From Clostridiales bacterium (GTDB lineage: Bacteria; Bacillota; Clostridia; Oscillospirales; QAMX01), in contig JAEDMJ010000030.1 of assembly GCA_016303065.1 (NCBI GenBank), positions 1 to 24,332 on the forward strand: a stretch of DNA of 24,332 nt. The letters run 5' to 3'. The position numbers and the translations under genes were made by a program. Below, in pieces: positions 14,427 through 21,762 of the stretch (its first letter is position 1; the number at the start of each line of letters is the position of its first letter). The notes under the pieces were generated by a model that was not told the origin of the DNA, made no database searches, and was given only the letters and a program-made list of their open reading frames with translations.

Positions 14427-15833
14427 CTATTTTGAAATCGCCTTTCGGACGGCCTCTTCGCTGTATTCCTTCGGCATTCTGAAGCAGGCAAAAAATCCGA
14501 TGAGGCAAGTGGCGCTTACGATCGCGGGGACGAGCGAAACGCCGACTTTCCAGTATTCTCCGGCAATGGCGACGCCGTTGATGACCTTGGGCGTCTGGAT
14601 ATTCTTTATGTACTCATAGACGAGTCCGCCGGAGATCGCCGCGGCAATGGAAGTGGAAAGGGACTGAACGGCAAAGTACATTGCGGTGTGGTCCTTGCCG
14701 GTGATTTTGAATTCCATGGCTGCGATCTGGGAGGGGACCATATACGGAGTGGAGAAGAACGCTCCGATGCCGAAGCTTCCGATGACGCTTCCGATGCAGC
14801 CGATAACGATGCGCGCAGTCTCGCTGTCGGGGAAGAGATATTCGCTTCCGATGCAGAAATTGAGAATTGCCACCGCGAAGGTGAGAAGACATATCTGATA
14901 GGCAAATCTTATGCCTTTTTTGCGTATCAGGCGGTAATAGAGGAACAGCATGAGCGGGACCGGGGCAAATGCACAGGTGTTGAGTATTGCGGCGTAGGAC
15001 GCGCTGAGATTCATGACGCCGGAAATGAGCGCGTTCTGAGACGTCAGGAACATCTGGAGTCCGAAGTATGCGCAGGCGTTCGGAATGATCCAGCTGAGGA
15101 ATATTTTGTTCCTGATGGTCAGACGGAAGCTTTCCGCAAGTCCGACCCGCGCTTCCGGGAGATAGTCCCTGCCCTCTCCGTATTTTTCGCCTTCCTTGAT
15201 GATGAACAGCGGGATAAGTATCGTGAGCATAAGCGGAGCGGCGAAAAGCACCAGCGTTCTGATGTTGACGCCCATTCCGATGAATACCGGGACAAGGGCG
15301 TATACTATGCAGTAACCGATTGTGTCAAAGAAAGATTTGAAGCTTCCGACGCGAATTCTCTGGGCTTCATCGCGGCAGACACTGGACAGGCTTCCGTAGA
15401 ATGTGATAAGGGAAAGGGTGTACGAGGCAAAAAAGAGAAAGAGCATGGCCGTTATCCAAACGGTGTTCAGAACGCTGTTCTCTTTCCACTGGAGAGGAGA
15501 CCACGCGAGGAGATAGCTTGCGGTCATGGGGACGAATGCGATGAGAAGCGCCGGACGGCGGCGGCCCCAGCGGGTGCGGAGGTTGTCGGTGAATGTTGCC
15601 AGGGGGATGTCCACGATGCCGTCAAAGACTTTGCTCAGCATCCAGAGCCCGCCGAAGAGCGAAGGCGCTATGAGCGAAAAGCCCGTAAGGCTCCAGGTGT
15701 CGATGTTTGCGTTGAGTCCGGCCGGGTTCATTGCGTCGGTGAAATACGCTCCGAGGAAAACCATGAGAATGTTCGGACCGAAGCCGCAGGCGGCGTAGAG
15801 GAATTCTTTCCATTTTTTGTCCAGTGAGTTCAT
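14427..15833 (-). CDS. GPH-family (MelB-like) sugar:cation symporter
   Basis: It is a 468-residue inner-membrane transporter of the glycoside-pentoside-hexuronide branch of the major facilitator superfamily (MFS_2). About twelve hydrophobic segments are visible. Family signatures are the N-terminal GFGPNILMVFLGAYFTDA, the conserved SKVFDGIVDIPLATFTDN after the second helix and the basic loop TRWGRRRP. The start is ATG at 15833; the open frame extends 18 codons further into the palindrome, which would not be translated because transcription probably starts near 15886. Neighbouring GH36-like hydrolases suggest an oligosaccharide or glycoside as substrate, by analogy with melibiose transport. 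Expression is probably controlled at the palindrome. Confidence 0.9.
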   Translation of the reverse strand: MNSLDKKWKEFLYAACGFGPNILMVFLGAYFTDAMNPAGLNANIDTWSLTGFSLIAPSLFGGLWMLSKVFDGIVDIPLATFTDNLRTRWGRRRPALLIAFVPMTASYLLAWSPLQWKENSVLNTVWITAMLFLFFASYTLSLITFYGSLSSVCRDEAQRIRVGSFKSFFDTIGYCIVYALVPVFIGMGVNIRTLVLFAAPLMLTILIPLFIIKEGEKYGEGRDYLPEARVGLAESFRLTIRNKIFLSWIIPNACAYFGLQMFLTSQNALISGVMNLSASYAAILNTCAFAPVPLMLFLYYRLIRKKGIRFAYQICLLTFAVAILNFCIGSEYLFPDSETARIVIGCIGSVIGSFGIGAFFSTPYMVPSQIAAMEFKITGKDHTAMYFAVQSLSTSIAAAISGGLVYEYIKNIQTPKVINGVAIAGEYWKVGVSLVPAIVSATCLIGFFACFRMPKEYSEEAVRKAISK

Positions 15834-15847
15834 TCCGTTTAACAACC

Positions 15848-15907
15848 TTTCGATGATATAATTAGGTTTGCGACACGCGTGTCGCAAACCTAATTATATC
15901 ATCGAAA
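15848..15907. repeat. Perfect 60-bp palindrome at the symporter promoter, probable operator
   Basis: Positions 15848-15877 are the exact reverse complement of 15878-15907, with no spacer. The core is GTTTGCGACACGCGTGTCGC plus AAAC, and each arm also contains TATAATTAGG or its complement. The right arm supplies the -10 box of the symporter promoter; the left arm holds a mirrored -10 box with no good -35. A dimeric or double-dimer repressor bound here would block transcription. The TetR protein encoded at 13753-14331 is the nearest candidate. I found no second copy of the core in the window. Confidence 0.9.
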
Positions 15908-15921
15908 TATACGTCAGTCAA
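15893..15921 (-). promoter_or_regulatory. Promoter of the GPH symporter gene
   Basis: Minus-strand TTGACT (15921-15916) and TATAAT (15898-15893) have a 17-bp spacer. The -10 box is inside the 60-bp palindrome. Transcripts starting near 15886 would begin with a GC-rich 5' stem-loop formed from the core. Confidence 0.85.
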
Positions 15922-16016
15922 GAAAAAGTGAAAAAAAGCGAAGAATTTTCCCCGGGCCTGCGACGGAAGCTTTCTCTGCGGGCTGACGCCGGGCTCTTTG
16001 GAAAAACGCGCGGAAT

Positions 16017-16057
16017 AAAAAAGGGGAAAAGCTTTACAGAGGCTTCTCCCCTTTTTT
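16017..16057 (-). terminator. Terminator of the GH36-like/GNAT operon
   Basis: On the minus strand AAAAAAGGGGAGAAGC pairs with GCTTTTCCCCTTTTTT. It lies about 40 bases after the GNAT stop codon and separates this operon from the symporter promoter. Confidence 0.88.
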
Positions 16058-16094
16058 GACGGTTTTATGGGGCGTTTTGGTGAGCGCGTCTTTG

Positions 16095-16568
16095 TCAGAT
16101 CATGTTTTTGTACACGCCGGGGCTGCTTCCTTCAATGACGGTTGCGCCGACGCACCTGGCGTAAAAGTCGCAGGGGCCCGCGCTTCCGATTATGGCGTAT
16201 CCGTAGCCCTCGTCGCGCATTGCCTCGAGGCATCTCAAAAGCAGGGCTTTTCCGATGCCGAGCCCGCGGCTGGATTTTTCGACGCCGGTGGGGCCGAAAA
16301 AATCGGGGTATGTGCAGTCGTAGCCGGCAAAACCGAGGATTTTCTTTTCCTGACGGTCGACCGCCACAAAGCAGCTTACAGGGTGGCGCGTGAATGCCGC
16401 CGATATTTCATCGGCCCATCCAGCGCCGAAGTTTTCGGTTATCCAGCCGAGAATTTTCGACTTGTTCGGCGTCATGGGGCGGACGATCTCGATGCCTTTG
16501 GACATGAGTTCACCGTAAATCGGACGGGAATCCGGAAGCTCGTAGAGCTTGACAAGCATATCGGGCAT
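16095..16568 (-). CDS. GNAT-family N-acetyltransferase
   Basis: It is a 157-residue acetyl-CoA-dependent acetyltransferase; the substrate is unknown. The acetyl-CoA loop SSRGLGIGKALLLRCLEAM is near residues 98-116, preceded by the beta-strand ILGFAGYD and followed by the family's C-terminal YARCVGA region. AGAGGAG lies about five bases upstream of the ATG. It begins 26 bases after the GH36-like gene and is probably co-transcribed with it. An acceptor such as an amino sugar or amino acid freed by the glycosidase is possible but is a guess. Confidence 0.85.
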   Translation of the reverse strand: MPDMLVKLYELPDSRPIYGELMSKGIEIVRPMTPNKSKILGWITENFGAGWADEISAAFTRHPVSCFVAVDRQEKKILGFAGYDCTYPDFFGPTGVEKSSRGLGIGKALLLRCLEAMRDEGYGYAIIGSAGPCDFYARCVGATVIEGSSPGVYKNMI

Positions 16569-16594
16569 ATGATTACTCCTCTTTTATAAAAGTG

Positions 16595-18163
16595 TCAGTC
16601 TTCTCTTTCGATGAGGCCGGAGCGGTTGAAAACGGAGTCCAGAATTCGGGGATAGCTGGTTTGGACAAAGTCGAATTTTTCTTCTTTTCCGTTTATGAGC
16701 CAGCGCTGGGGTTGGTTATTGTATTCCCAGTCCAGGGGGACGGCCGAGTCGTTCTGGGCGCCGGCATACCTGAACGCCTCACGCATCTCGCGGAAGGCTT
16801 CACCGGAAAGTCCCTCGGCGGGGCAGGAGATGAAGAGCGGGGTGCCGCTCCGGGAAAGAAGCCTTGTCCACTCGCGGTTTAAAGACCAGTCGATCTTTCC
16901 GGGGATTATGCCCACGCAGTCCGCGTCAGACATATAAAAGGCGCGGTTCTGGGGAAGGCGGAAGGCGAGCGTATTGACGCCCATGGCGCGGGTGCGGTTC
17001 CAGTCGGCGCCGCTCGTGTCGTCGCCGGTGCGGTTGATCTCCACAAGTCCGGCGCAGAGGTGGGAAACGGTGTTGCAGCCGATGACGATCATGTCCCCGC
17101 AGGCCTTGCGGATCAGGCGGTAAAGGTCGAGCACGATCTCGGCCGAAGTCTTTGTCCTGTCGTGGAAAGCCCAGTCCGGTGTGCGGGTTATGGTGCCGTT
17201 GAGCTCGAATGCAAATTGGCCGAAGAGGTCGAACGTGGTGTAATCGTGCTTCAGAAGCTCAAATCCCCAGGATTTTATGTCGGAAATCACGCCGCAGATG
17301 TATTCTGCCACTTCGGGAACGGACGGGTCAAGGTATTTTTGACGGACGAGGCAGTCGGGGTGCCTGGCGGCGAATTCCGGGTCGTTCAGAAGACGGACCC
17401 AAATGCCGGGGCGCACGCCGATGGCCTTCATCGTATCCGCCACGGTTTTCATGTCCCCGAAGGCTTCGTTGGGAACCCAGGGGCCGGCGCAGGAGTTTTT
17501 CTGCCAGCAGTCGTCGATGACCATGAACGGGCGGACTTTGCTGCCCTCTGCGAGCCCGGCGATGAGCCGGGAATCGCTGTATATCTGTTCGGCGGAGCTT
17601 TTGCCGTAGGCGTAATACCAGTTGTTGCCGCCGTAAACCGGTTCGGACGGAAGAATAGGATCGGTGCAGAGTTCGCGGCAGAAACGGCAGGCAGCCTCAA
17701 AAGAGCCGACGCCGGGGTATTCACGGGTTACGACGGTGCCGATAAGAAGCTTTCGCCCGCCGAGCTCCACCCCCGCGTCCCCGCAGCGGACGTCAAACCA
17801 GCCGGAAACGCCGGAAGCGTCGTATTCAAAGCTTACAAAGCTGTTGGGGCGGGTCATGACGCCGCAGCCGACGGTGTCGCGGCCGTTGGTAGCGAGAAAA
17901 TACCAGGGCATGAAGTTTTCTCCGTCCAGCGATTTCCAGGTGAGATCGGCATAGGCCCGTTCCCATTTGTCCCCGAGGACCCGGACGGGTTCTTCGGTTC
18001 TGTAATTCCAGCGAAGGCATACAAAACGCGGCTTTGATTCCCGTGCACAGAGGCTGACCTCAAGTCCCGTGCCGGTAAGGTTGAAGGAGACTTCGCAGTC
18101 CCGCGCCGCGGATGGTTCTCCGATGACAAAGAAATCGTCGGGAATTCTTTGAATATTGATCAA
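16595..18163 (-). CDS. GH36/melibiase-like glycoside hydrolase, copy 2
   Basis: It is a 522-residue paralogue of the gene at 12102-13709. The layout is the same: an N-terminal beta domain, then PVYGGNNWYYAYGKSS, FMVIDDCWQK and RPGIWVRLL. The candidate nucleophile is D307 in FELLKHDYTTFD. The candidate acid/base is D382 in RTGDDTSGADWN. No signal peptide is seen. The start is TTG at 18163: GGAGG sits eight bases upstream and protein similarity starts there. The open frame runs 50 codons further, but that part overlaps the promoter. Differences around both catalytic aspartates (DCST versus DYTT, DING versus DTSG) suggest a different substrate or linkage from copy 1. A GNAT gene follows in the same operon. 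Confidence 0.82.
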   Translation of the reverse strand: MINIQRIPDDFFVIGEPSAARDCEVSFNLTGTGLEVSLCARESKPRFVCLRWNYRTEEPVRVLGDKWERAYADLTWKSLDGENFMPWYFLATNGRDTVGCGVMTRPNSFVSFEYDASGVSGWFDVRCGDAGVELGGRKLLIGTVVTREYPGVGSFEAACRFCRELCTDPILPSEPVYGGNNWYYAYGKSSAEQIYSDSRLIAGLAEGSKVRPFMVIDDCWQKNSCAGPWVPNEAFGDMKTVADTMKAIGVRPGIWVRLLNDPEFAARHPDCLVRQKYLDPSVPEVAEYICGVISDIKSWGFELLKHDYTTFDLFGQFAFELNGTITRTPDWAFHDRTKTSAEIVLDLYRLIRKACGDMIVIGCNTVSHLCAGLVEINRTGDDTSGADWNRTRAMGVNTLAFRLPQNRAFYMSDADCVGIIPGKIDWSLNREWTRLLSRSGTPLFISCPAEGLSGEAFREMREAFRYAGAQNDSAVPLDWEYNNQPQRWLINGKEEKFDFVQTSYPRILDSVFNRSGLIERED

Positions 18164-18214
18164 TGCCGTTTCCTCCGTTTGGCTTTTTTGACGGAAATTG
18201 TTTTTCCGCAGAAC

Positions 18215-18243
18215 AGTATACACTTTTTGCGCCCGCAATTCAA
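18215..18243 (-). promoter_or_regulatory. Promoter of the second GH36-like gene
   Basis: Minus-strand TTGAAT (18243-18238) and TATACT (18220-18215) have a 17-bp spacer, about 50 bases upstream of the TTG start. Confidence 0.7.
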
Positions 18244-18485
18244 GAGCGAATTCGGATTCGGCGCGCAATTGCGGAAAAACGCGTTTTTTTTTCGATGATT
18301 TCCCCAAAAACAAAAATGCGTATCGAAGCGTTGGATACAGGGGAAAATATCTCCCGGGGCAGTGCGGCTCTTTTTATGGGAAACCGTCCCGGCAATGCGG
18401 AAAAGCGGGTGCGCTTTCCGTATGAAAAAATCTGCGGGGAGAATGGAAATTTGCGGAAGCGGAAAGAAAATTAATTTTTGCGGAA
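18244..18485. other. Intergenic region between divergent promoters
   Basis: The roughly 240 bases between the two promoters (about 390 between start codons) have no convincing gene. One open frame crosses the region from 18163 to 18474 on the plus strand, without a ribosome binding site or a recognisable family. I see no clear operator or RNA structure. Confidence 0.55.
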
Positions 18486-18514
18486 TTGACAGTGCTTTGA
18501 CGCGGGAGTATAAT
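18486..18514 (+). promoter_or_regulatory. Promoter of the five-gene pncB operon
   Basis: TTGACA (18486-18491) and TATAAT (18509-18514) are perfect consensus boxes with a 17-bp spacer, about 40 bases upstream of the first start codon. Confidence 0.9.
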
Positions 18515-18552
18515 ACATAAGAAATATTATAGATGTTTACGGAGGATTAATT

Positions 18553-18909
18553 ATGGAAGTGGCTGGGATCGGTGCAGGTTTGGTTGTTATAGTGTTTTTA
18601 GTCTTTTTTCTGCTTTTTATTGCGGCGGCTGAAGCGGTCATATCCGTTCTTGCGTGCAGATGTCTTGCAGAAGACAAGGGTATTGAAAGAAGCTGGATGT
18701 GGATCGGGCTTTTGGGCTGGCTGGGACTGGTGATTCTCTGTTTTATAAAGAGAAAAAAACCGGATACGAGCGGTGCGGACCGGTATCCGGGACAGAGCTG
18801 TCCTCCGCCGCAGTACAATCCGCAGCCTTGTCCCCCGCCGCAGTATACCGGGCAGCAGTACTGTTCGCCCTGCGAACCTGCCGGGCCGGAAGACCGGGAA
18901 AATCAATGA
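18553..18909 (+). CDS. Small two-helix membrane protein with Pro/Gln/Tyr-rich tail
   Basis: The product has 118 residues. Two hydrophobic stretches, about residues 5-34 and 48-65, are likely membrane segments, separated by the polar loop CRCLAEDKGIERSW. After FIKRKK comes a low-complexity cytoplasmic-type tail with repeats of CPPPQY and scattered cysteines (about residues 83-107). Such PPQY-rich tails occur in many clostridial membrane proteins of unknown function. GGAGG lies seven bases before the ATG. Its stop overlaps the next start (ATGA). It leads an operon with NAD-salvage and redox genes. I do not recognise a named family. Confidence 0.8.
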   Translation: MEVAGIGAGLVVIVFLVFFLLFIAAAEAVISVLACRCLAEDKGIERSWMWIGLLGWLGLVILCFIKRKKPDTSGADRYPGQSCPPPQYNPQPCPPPQYTGQQYCSPCEPAGPEDRENQ

Positions 18910-19184
18910 GCCGGATTTGGCAAAGACAGAGGATTTTTCGCTGCGCCGTGTTTGCGCTGGCGTTTTGTCTGATGATATTCACGGTGCCTGCCGCCGAGTG
19001 TATGGCGGCAGGCACTACAACGGTCACGGAGGAGACGACCACTGCCGGCGGGATTGACTGGGGGCACGGCGTGACGACGGACGTCATACTCGAATGGGCG
19101 GTGACAATCGCGGGATGCATCTGCGCAATTTTCGTCCTTTGCTCGGTTGCCGTGATGAGCGTGCTTGAAAAAAAGAAAAAATGA
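18906..19184 (+). CDS. Small membrane or exported protein with signal-like N-terminus
   Basis: The product has 92 residues and starts at the ATG that overlaps the previous stop codon by four bases. The N-terminus is basic (MSRIWQRQR), followed by a hydrophobic core to about residue 25 and possible signal peptidase sites near AAECMAAG. A Thr-rich, acidic segment (TTTVTEETTTAGG) follows, then a second hydrophobic segment, about residues 62-84, and a Lys-rich end (EKKKK). This predicts either a one-helix protein after cleavage, with a short outer loop, or a two-helix hairpin. The function is unknown. Coupling to the upstream gene suggests the two proteins act together. pncB begins 23 bases later. 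Confidence 0.75.
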   Translation: MSRIWQRQRIFRCAVFALAFCLMIFTVPAAECMAAGTTTVTEETTTAGGIDWGHGVTTDVILEWAVTIAGCICAIFVLCSVAVMSVLEKKKK

Positions 19185-19207
19185 GGAAATTCCTTTAGGA
19201 GATAGTG

Positions 19208-20662
19208 ATGGATAGGATGTTCAACGGAATGAATCTGTCGATGATGACGGATTTCTATGAGTTTACAATGGCAAACGGTTTTTTCAATTACGGAATGCGC
19301 GACAAGATTGCGTATTTCGACCTTTTTTACAGAAAAGTGCCGGACGGAGGAGGTTTTGCCATCGCGGCCGGGCTTGAGCAGGCCGTGGAGTACCTGCGCG
19401 ATCTGCACTTTTCGGAAGACGATATCCAATGTCTCAGGAGCAAGAAGATATTTTCGGAAGAGTTTCTGAAATATCTTGCGGATTTCAAATTCGAGTGCGA
19501 CGTCTGGGCCGTTCCGGAGGGGACTCCGGTCTTCCCGGGAGAGCCGATCATGATCGTTCGCGGACCGGCGCCCCAGGCTCAGCTTGTGGAGACAATGCTT
19601 CTTGCAACGATAAACCACCAGTCCCTTATCGCCACTAAGGCAAGCCGTATAAGCCGCGCCGCGGCGGGGCGCGCCGTTATGGAATTCGGCGCGCGCCGGG
19701 CGCACAGCTATGCCGGAGCGCTTTACGGCTCCCGTGCGGCGTACATCGGAGGATGCCCCGTGACGTCCAATACTCTGGCGGACCGGCTTTTCGGAATTCC
19801 GGCAGTAGGGACCATGGCGCACTCCTGGATACAGATGTTCGACAGCGAGTACGAAGCTTTCCGCGCATATGCGGAGATGTATCCCGACAGCTGCACGCTG
19901 CTTTTGGATACATACGACGTTTTGGGAAGCGGACTTCCCAACGCCATCCGCGTGTTTGACGAGGTGCTTGTGCCGCGGGGATACAGACCGGCGGGAGTTC
20001 GCATCGACTCCGGGGACGTCGCCTATCTTACGCGCTGCATGAGAAAGCGTCTGGACGAGGCGGGGTATCCCGACTGCAAGATAGTTGTTTCGAACTCTCT
20101 GGACGAATATATAATCCGCGAGACGCTGATTCAGGGCGCATCCGTGGACACCTTCGGCGTCGGCGAGAGGCTCATCACCTCAAAGAGCGAACCGGTCTTC
20201 GGCGGGGTTTACAAGCTCTGCGCCGTCGAGGATGAAAAGGGAAACATAGTACCGAAGATCAAGATTTCCGAGAATGTGGCGAAAATAACGACGCCCCACT
20301 TCAAAAAGCTCTGGCGTTTTTACGAGCGCTCCAGCGGAAAGGCCATCGCGGACGTCCTTTCGCTCCACGACGAGACGATCGACGACACGAAGCCGTTCAA
20401 GCTTTTCCATCCGGATTACACCTGGAAGACAAAGCTTGTGGACGGCTTTGAAGCGAAATCGCTTATGGTGGAGATTTTCAGGAAAGGCGAGCTGGTCTAC
20501 GATCTGCCGAGTCTCGAAAGCATCAGGGAATACTGCGAAAAGTCGGTAAACGGACTTTGGGACGAGGTCAAACGCTTTGAGAACCCCCACGAATACTACG
20601 TCGACCTTACGCCGAAGCTCTGGGAGATAAAGCACGAGATGCTGAAAGGCAGAAAACAATGA
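19208..20662 (+). CDS. pncB: Nicotinate phosphoribosyltransferase
   Basis: It joins nicotinate to PRPP to make nicotinate mononucleotide, the entry step of the Preiss-Handler NAD salvage route. The 484-residue product has the family's usual N-terminus MMTDFYEFTMANGFF. The region GTMAHSWIQMF near residue 200 carries the His that is phosphorylated in this family. The PRPP-side segments GVRIDSGDVAYL and KIVVSNSLDE lie between residues 260 and 295. AGGAG is spaced to favour ATG at 19208 over GTG at 19205. Its stop overlaps the next start (ATGA). The operon context links NAD supply to an NAD(P)-dependent dehydrogenase. Confidence 0.95.
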   Translation: MDRMFNGMNLSMMTDFYEFTMANGFFNYGMRDKIAYFDLFYRKVPDGGGFAIAAGLEQAVEYLRDLHFSEDDIQCLRSKKIFSEEFLKYLADFKFECDVWAVPEGTPVFPGEPIMIVRGPAPQAQLVETMLLATINHQSLIATKASRISRAAAGRAVMEFGARRAHSYAGALYGSRAAYIGGCPVTSNTLADRLFGIPAVGTMAHSWIQMFDSEYEAFRAYAEMYPDSCTLLLDTYDVLGSGLPNAIRVFDEVLVPRGYRPAGVRIDSGDVAYLTRCMRKRLDEAGYPDCKIVVSNSLDEYIIRETLIQGASVDTFGVGERLITSKSEPVFGGVYKLCAVEDEKGNIVPKIKISENVAKITTPHFKKLWRFYERSSGKAIADVLSLHDETIDDTKPFKLFHPDYTWKTKLVDGFEAKSLMVEIFRKGELVYDLPSLESIREYCEKSVNGLWDEVKRFENPHEYYVDLTPKLWEIKHEMLKGRKQ

Positions 20663-21762
20663 ACATTGATTTTTACAATCCCGTTAAAATCCTCAGCGGG
20701 AAAAACTGCTTCCGCGATTTTCGGGACTATGCGAAGTTCGGGAAAAAAGCTGTCATTGTCTGCGGAAAGAACTCTGCCCGCCTGTGCGGCGCTTTGTCCG
20801 ACGCCGAAAACGGCCTTCGGGAAGCGGGAATCGGGTACACCGTGTTCGACCGGGTTGAGCCCAACCCCTTTGTTTCGACCTGCCGTGAGGGCGGACGTGA
20901 GGCGCGCCGTTTCGGCGCCGATTTCGTTATCGGCATCGGAGGCGGTTCGCCCCTTGATGCGGCGAAGGCCGTGGCGGCTTTTGCCGCAAATCCGGACTTT
21001 GAACCGGAGGACATCTATACGAAGGCCCGCGTTCCGGCGCTTCCCTTTCTTGCCGTGAACACGACGGCGGGCACGGGCAGCGAGGTTACGCCGTATTCGA
21101 TCATGACCGTGCCGAGCATTGAGAACAAAAAGTCCTTTGCGGGAGACGACCTTTACGCGAAGCTCGCTTTCCTCGACCCGTCATACACGCTCTCTCTGCC
21201 GGTTGGGCAGACCTATTCCACGGCGGTGGACGCTCTCTGCCACGCTGTGGAGGGGTATTTCATGAAAAAGGCGAACCCCGTGTCGGACGCTCTGGCGGAA
21301 AAATGTATACCTATGATCTGCGGCGGGATGCGCGGGGTTCTGGCGGGCGATCTCGGGTACGAAAACCGCGAGCGCCTGCTCTATGCGTCTACGCTGGCGG
21401 GAATGGTGATATCGCGCACGGGAACGGGTTTTGTCCACTCCACGGGATATATGCTCACATACTACCACGGACTTTCCCACGGGCACGCCAACGCCTATTT
21501 CCTGGCGGATTTTGTGGAATTTATGTCGCGGGAAAATCCGGAGCGGGCGAAGAAAATCTTCGGTCTGTGCGGAGTAAAGGGTTCGGAAGAGCTGTGGGAG
21601 CTCCTCGGCGCCTGTCCGGCTATGCCCCTTTCGTCCGTCATCACCCCGGAAGAAGCCTCGGCCTATGCCGCAAGGACGATAACCGTCAAAAATGTCGGAA
21701 ACGCAGTTTCGGTCATAACCGAGCCGGAGCTTTTGGATATTTTGCGGAGGCGCTGCATTTGA
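20659..21762 (+). CDS. Iron-containing alcohol dehydrogenase family protein
   Basis: It is a 367-residue cytoplasmic NAD(P)-dependent dehydrogenase of the Fe-ADH/dehydroquinate-synthase-like fold. The nucleotide motif is IGIGGGSPLDAAKA, near residue 95. TTAGTGSEVTP follows near residue 133. Metal ligands are expected in STAVDALCHAVEGY (Asp and His) and in the His-rich YYHGLSHGHANAY region near residue 270. The substrate cannot be assigned; primary alcohols, lactaldehyde or a phosphonate aldehyde are known for relatives. It overlaps pncB by four bases and the PfkB gene by four, so it is translationally coupled on both sides. Confidence 0.9.
   Translation: MNIDFYNPVKILSGKNCFRDFRDYAKFGKKAVIVCGKNSARLCGALSDAENGLREAGIGYTVFDRVEPNPFVSTCREGGREARRFGADFVIGIGGGSPLDAAKAVAAFAANPDFEPEDIYTKARVPALPFLAVNTTAGTGSEVTPYSIMTVPSIENKKSFAGDDLYAKLAFLDPSYTLSLPVGQTYSTAVDALCHAVEGYFMKKANPVSDALAEKCIPMICGGMRGVLAGDLGYENRERLLYASTLAGMVISRTGTGFVHSTGYMLTYYHGLSHGHANAYFLADFVEFMSRENPERAKKIFGLCGVKGSEELWELLGACPAMPLSSVITPEEASAYAARTITVKNVGNAVSVITEPELLDILRRRCI

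Noticed and set aside
14688..15827. 379-codon plus-strand frame opposite the symporter gene
   Set aside because: It is an Arg/Glu-rich antisense shadow of a transmembrane protein.
15848..15907. Reading the palindrome as an intrinsic terminator or a transposon end
   Set aside because: It has no T tract after the core, is centred on a promoter, and has no flanking direct repeats or transposase.
17060..18037. 325-codon plus-strand frame opposite the second GH36-like gene
   Set aside because: It is an antisense shadow without ribosome binding site or family match.
18164..18313. 50-codon N-terminal extension of the second GH36-like hydrolase
   Set aside because: It overlaps the promoter at 18215-18243. 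GGAGG and the start of similarity support TTG at 18163.
21303..21758. 152-codon N-terminal extension of the PfkB kinase
   Set aside because: It lies wholly inside the dehydrogenase gene in another frame. The kinase fold and a GGAGG-preceded TTG begin at 21759.
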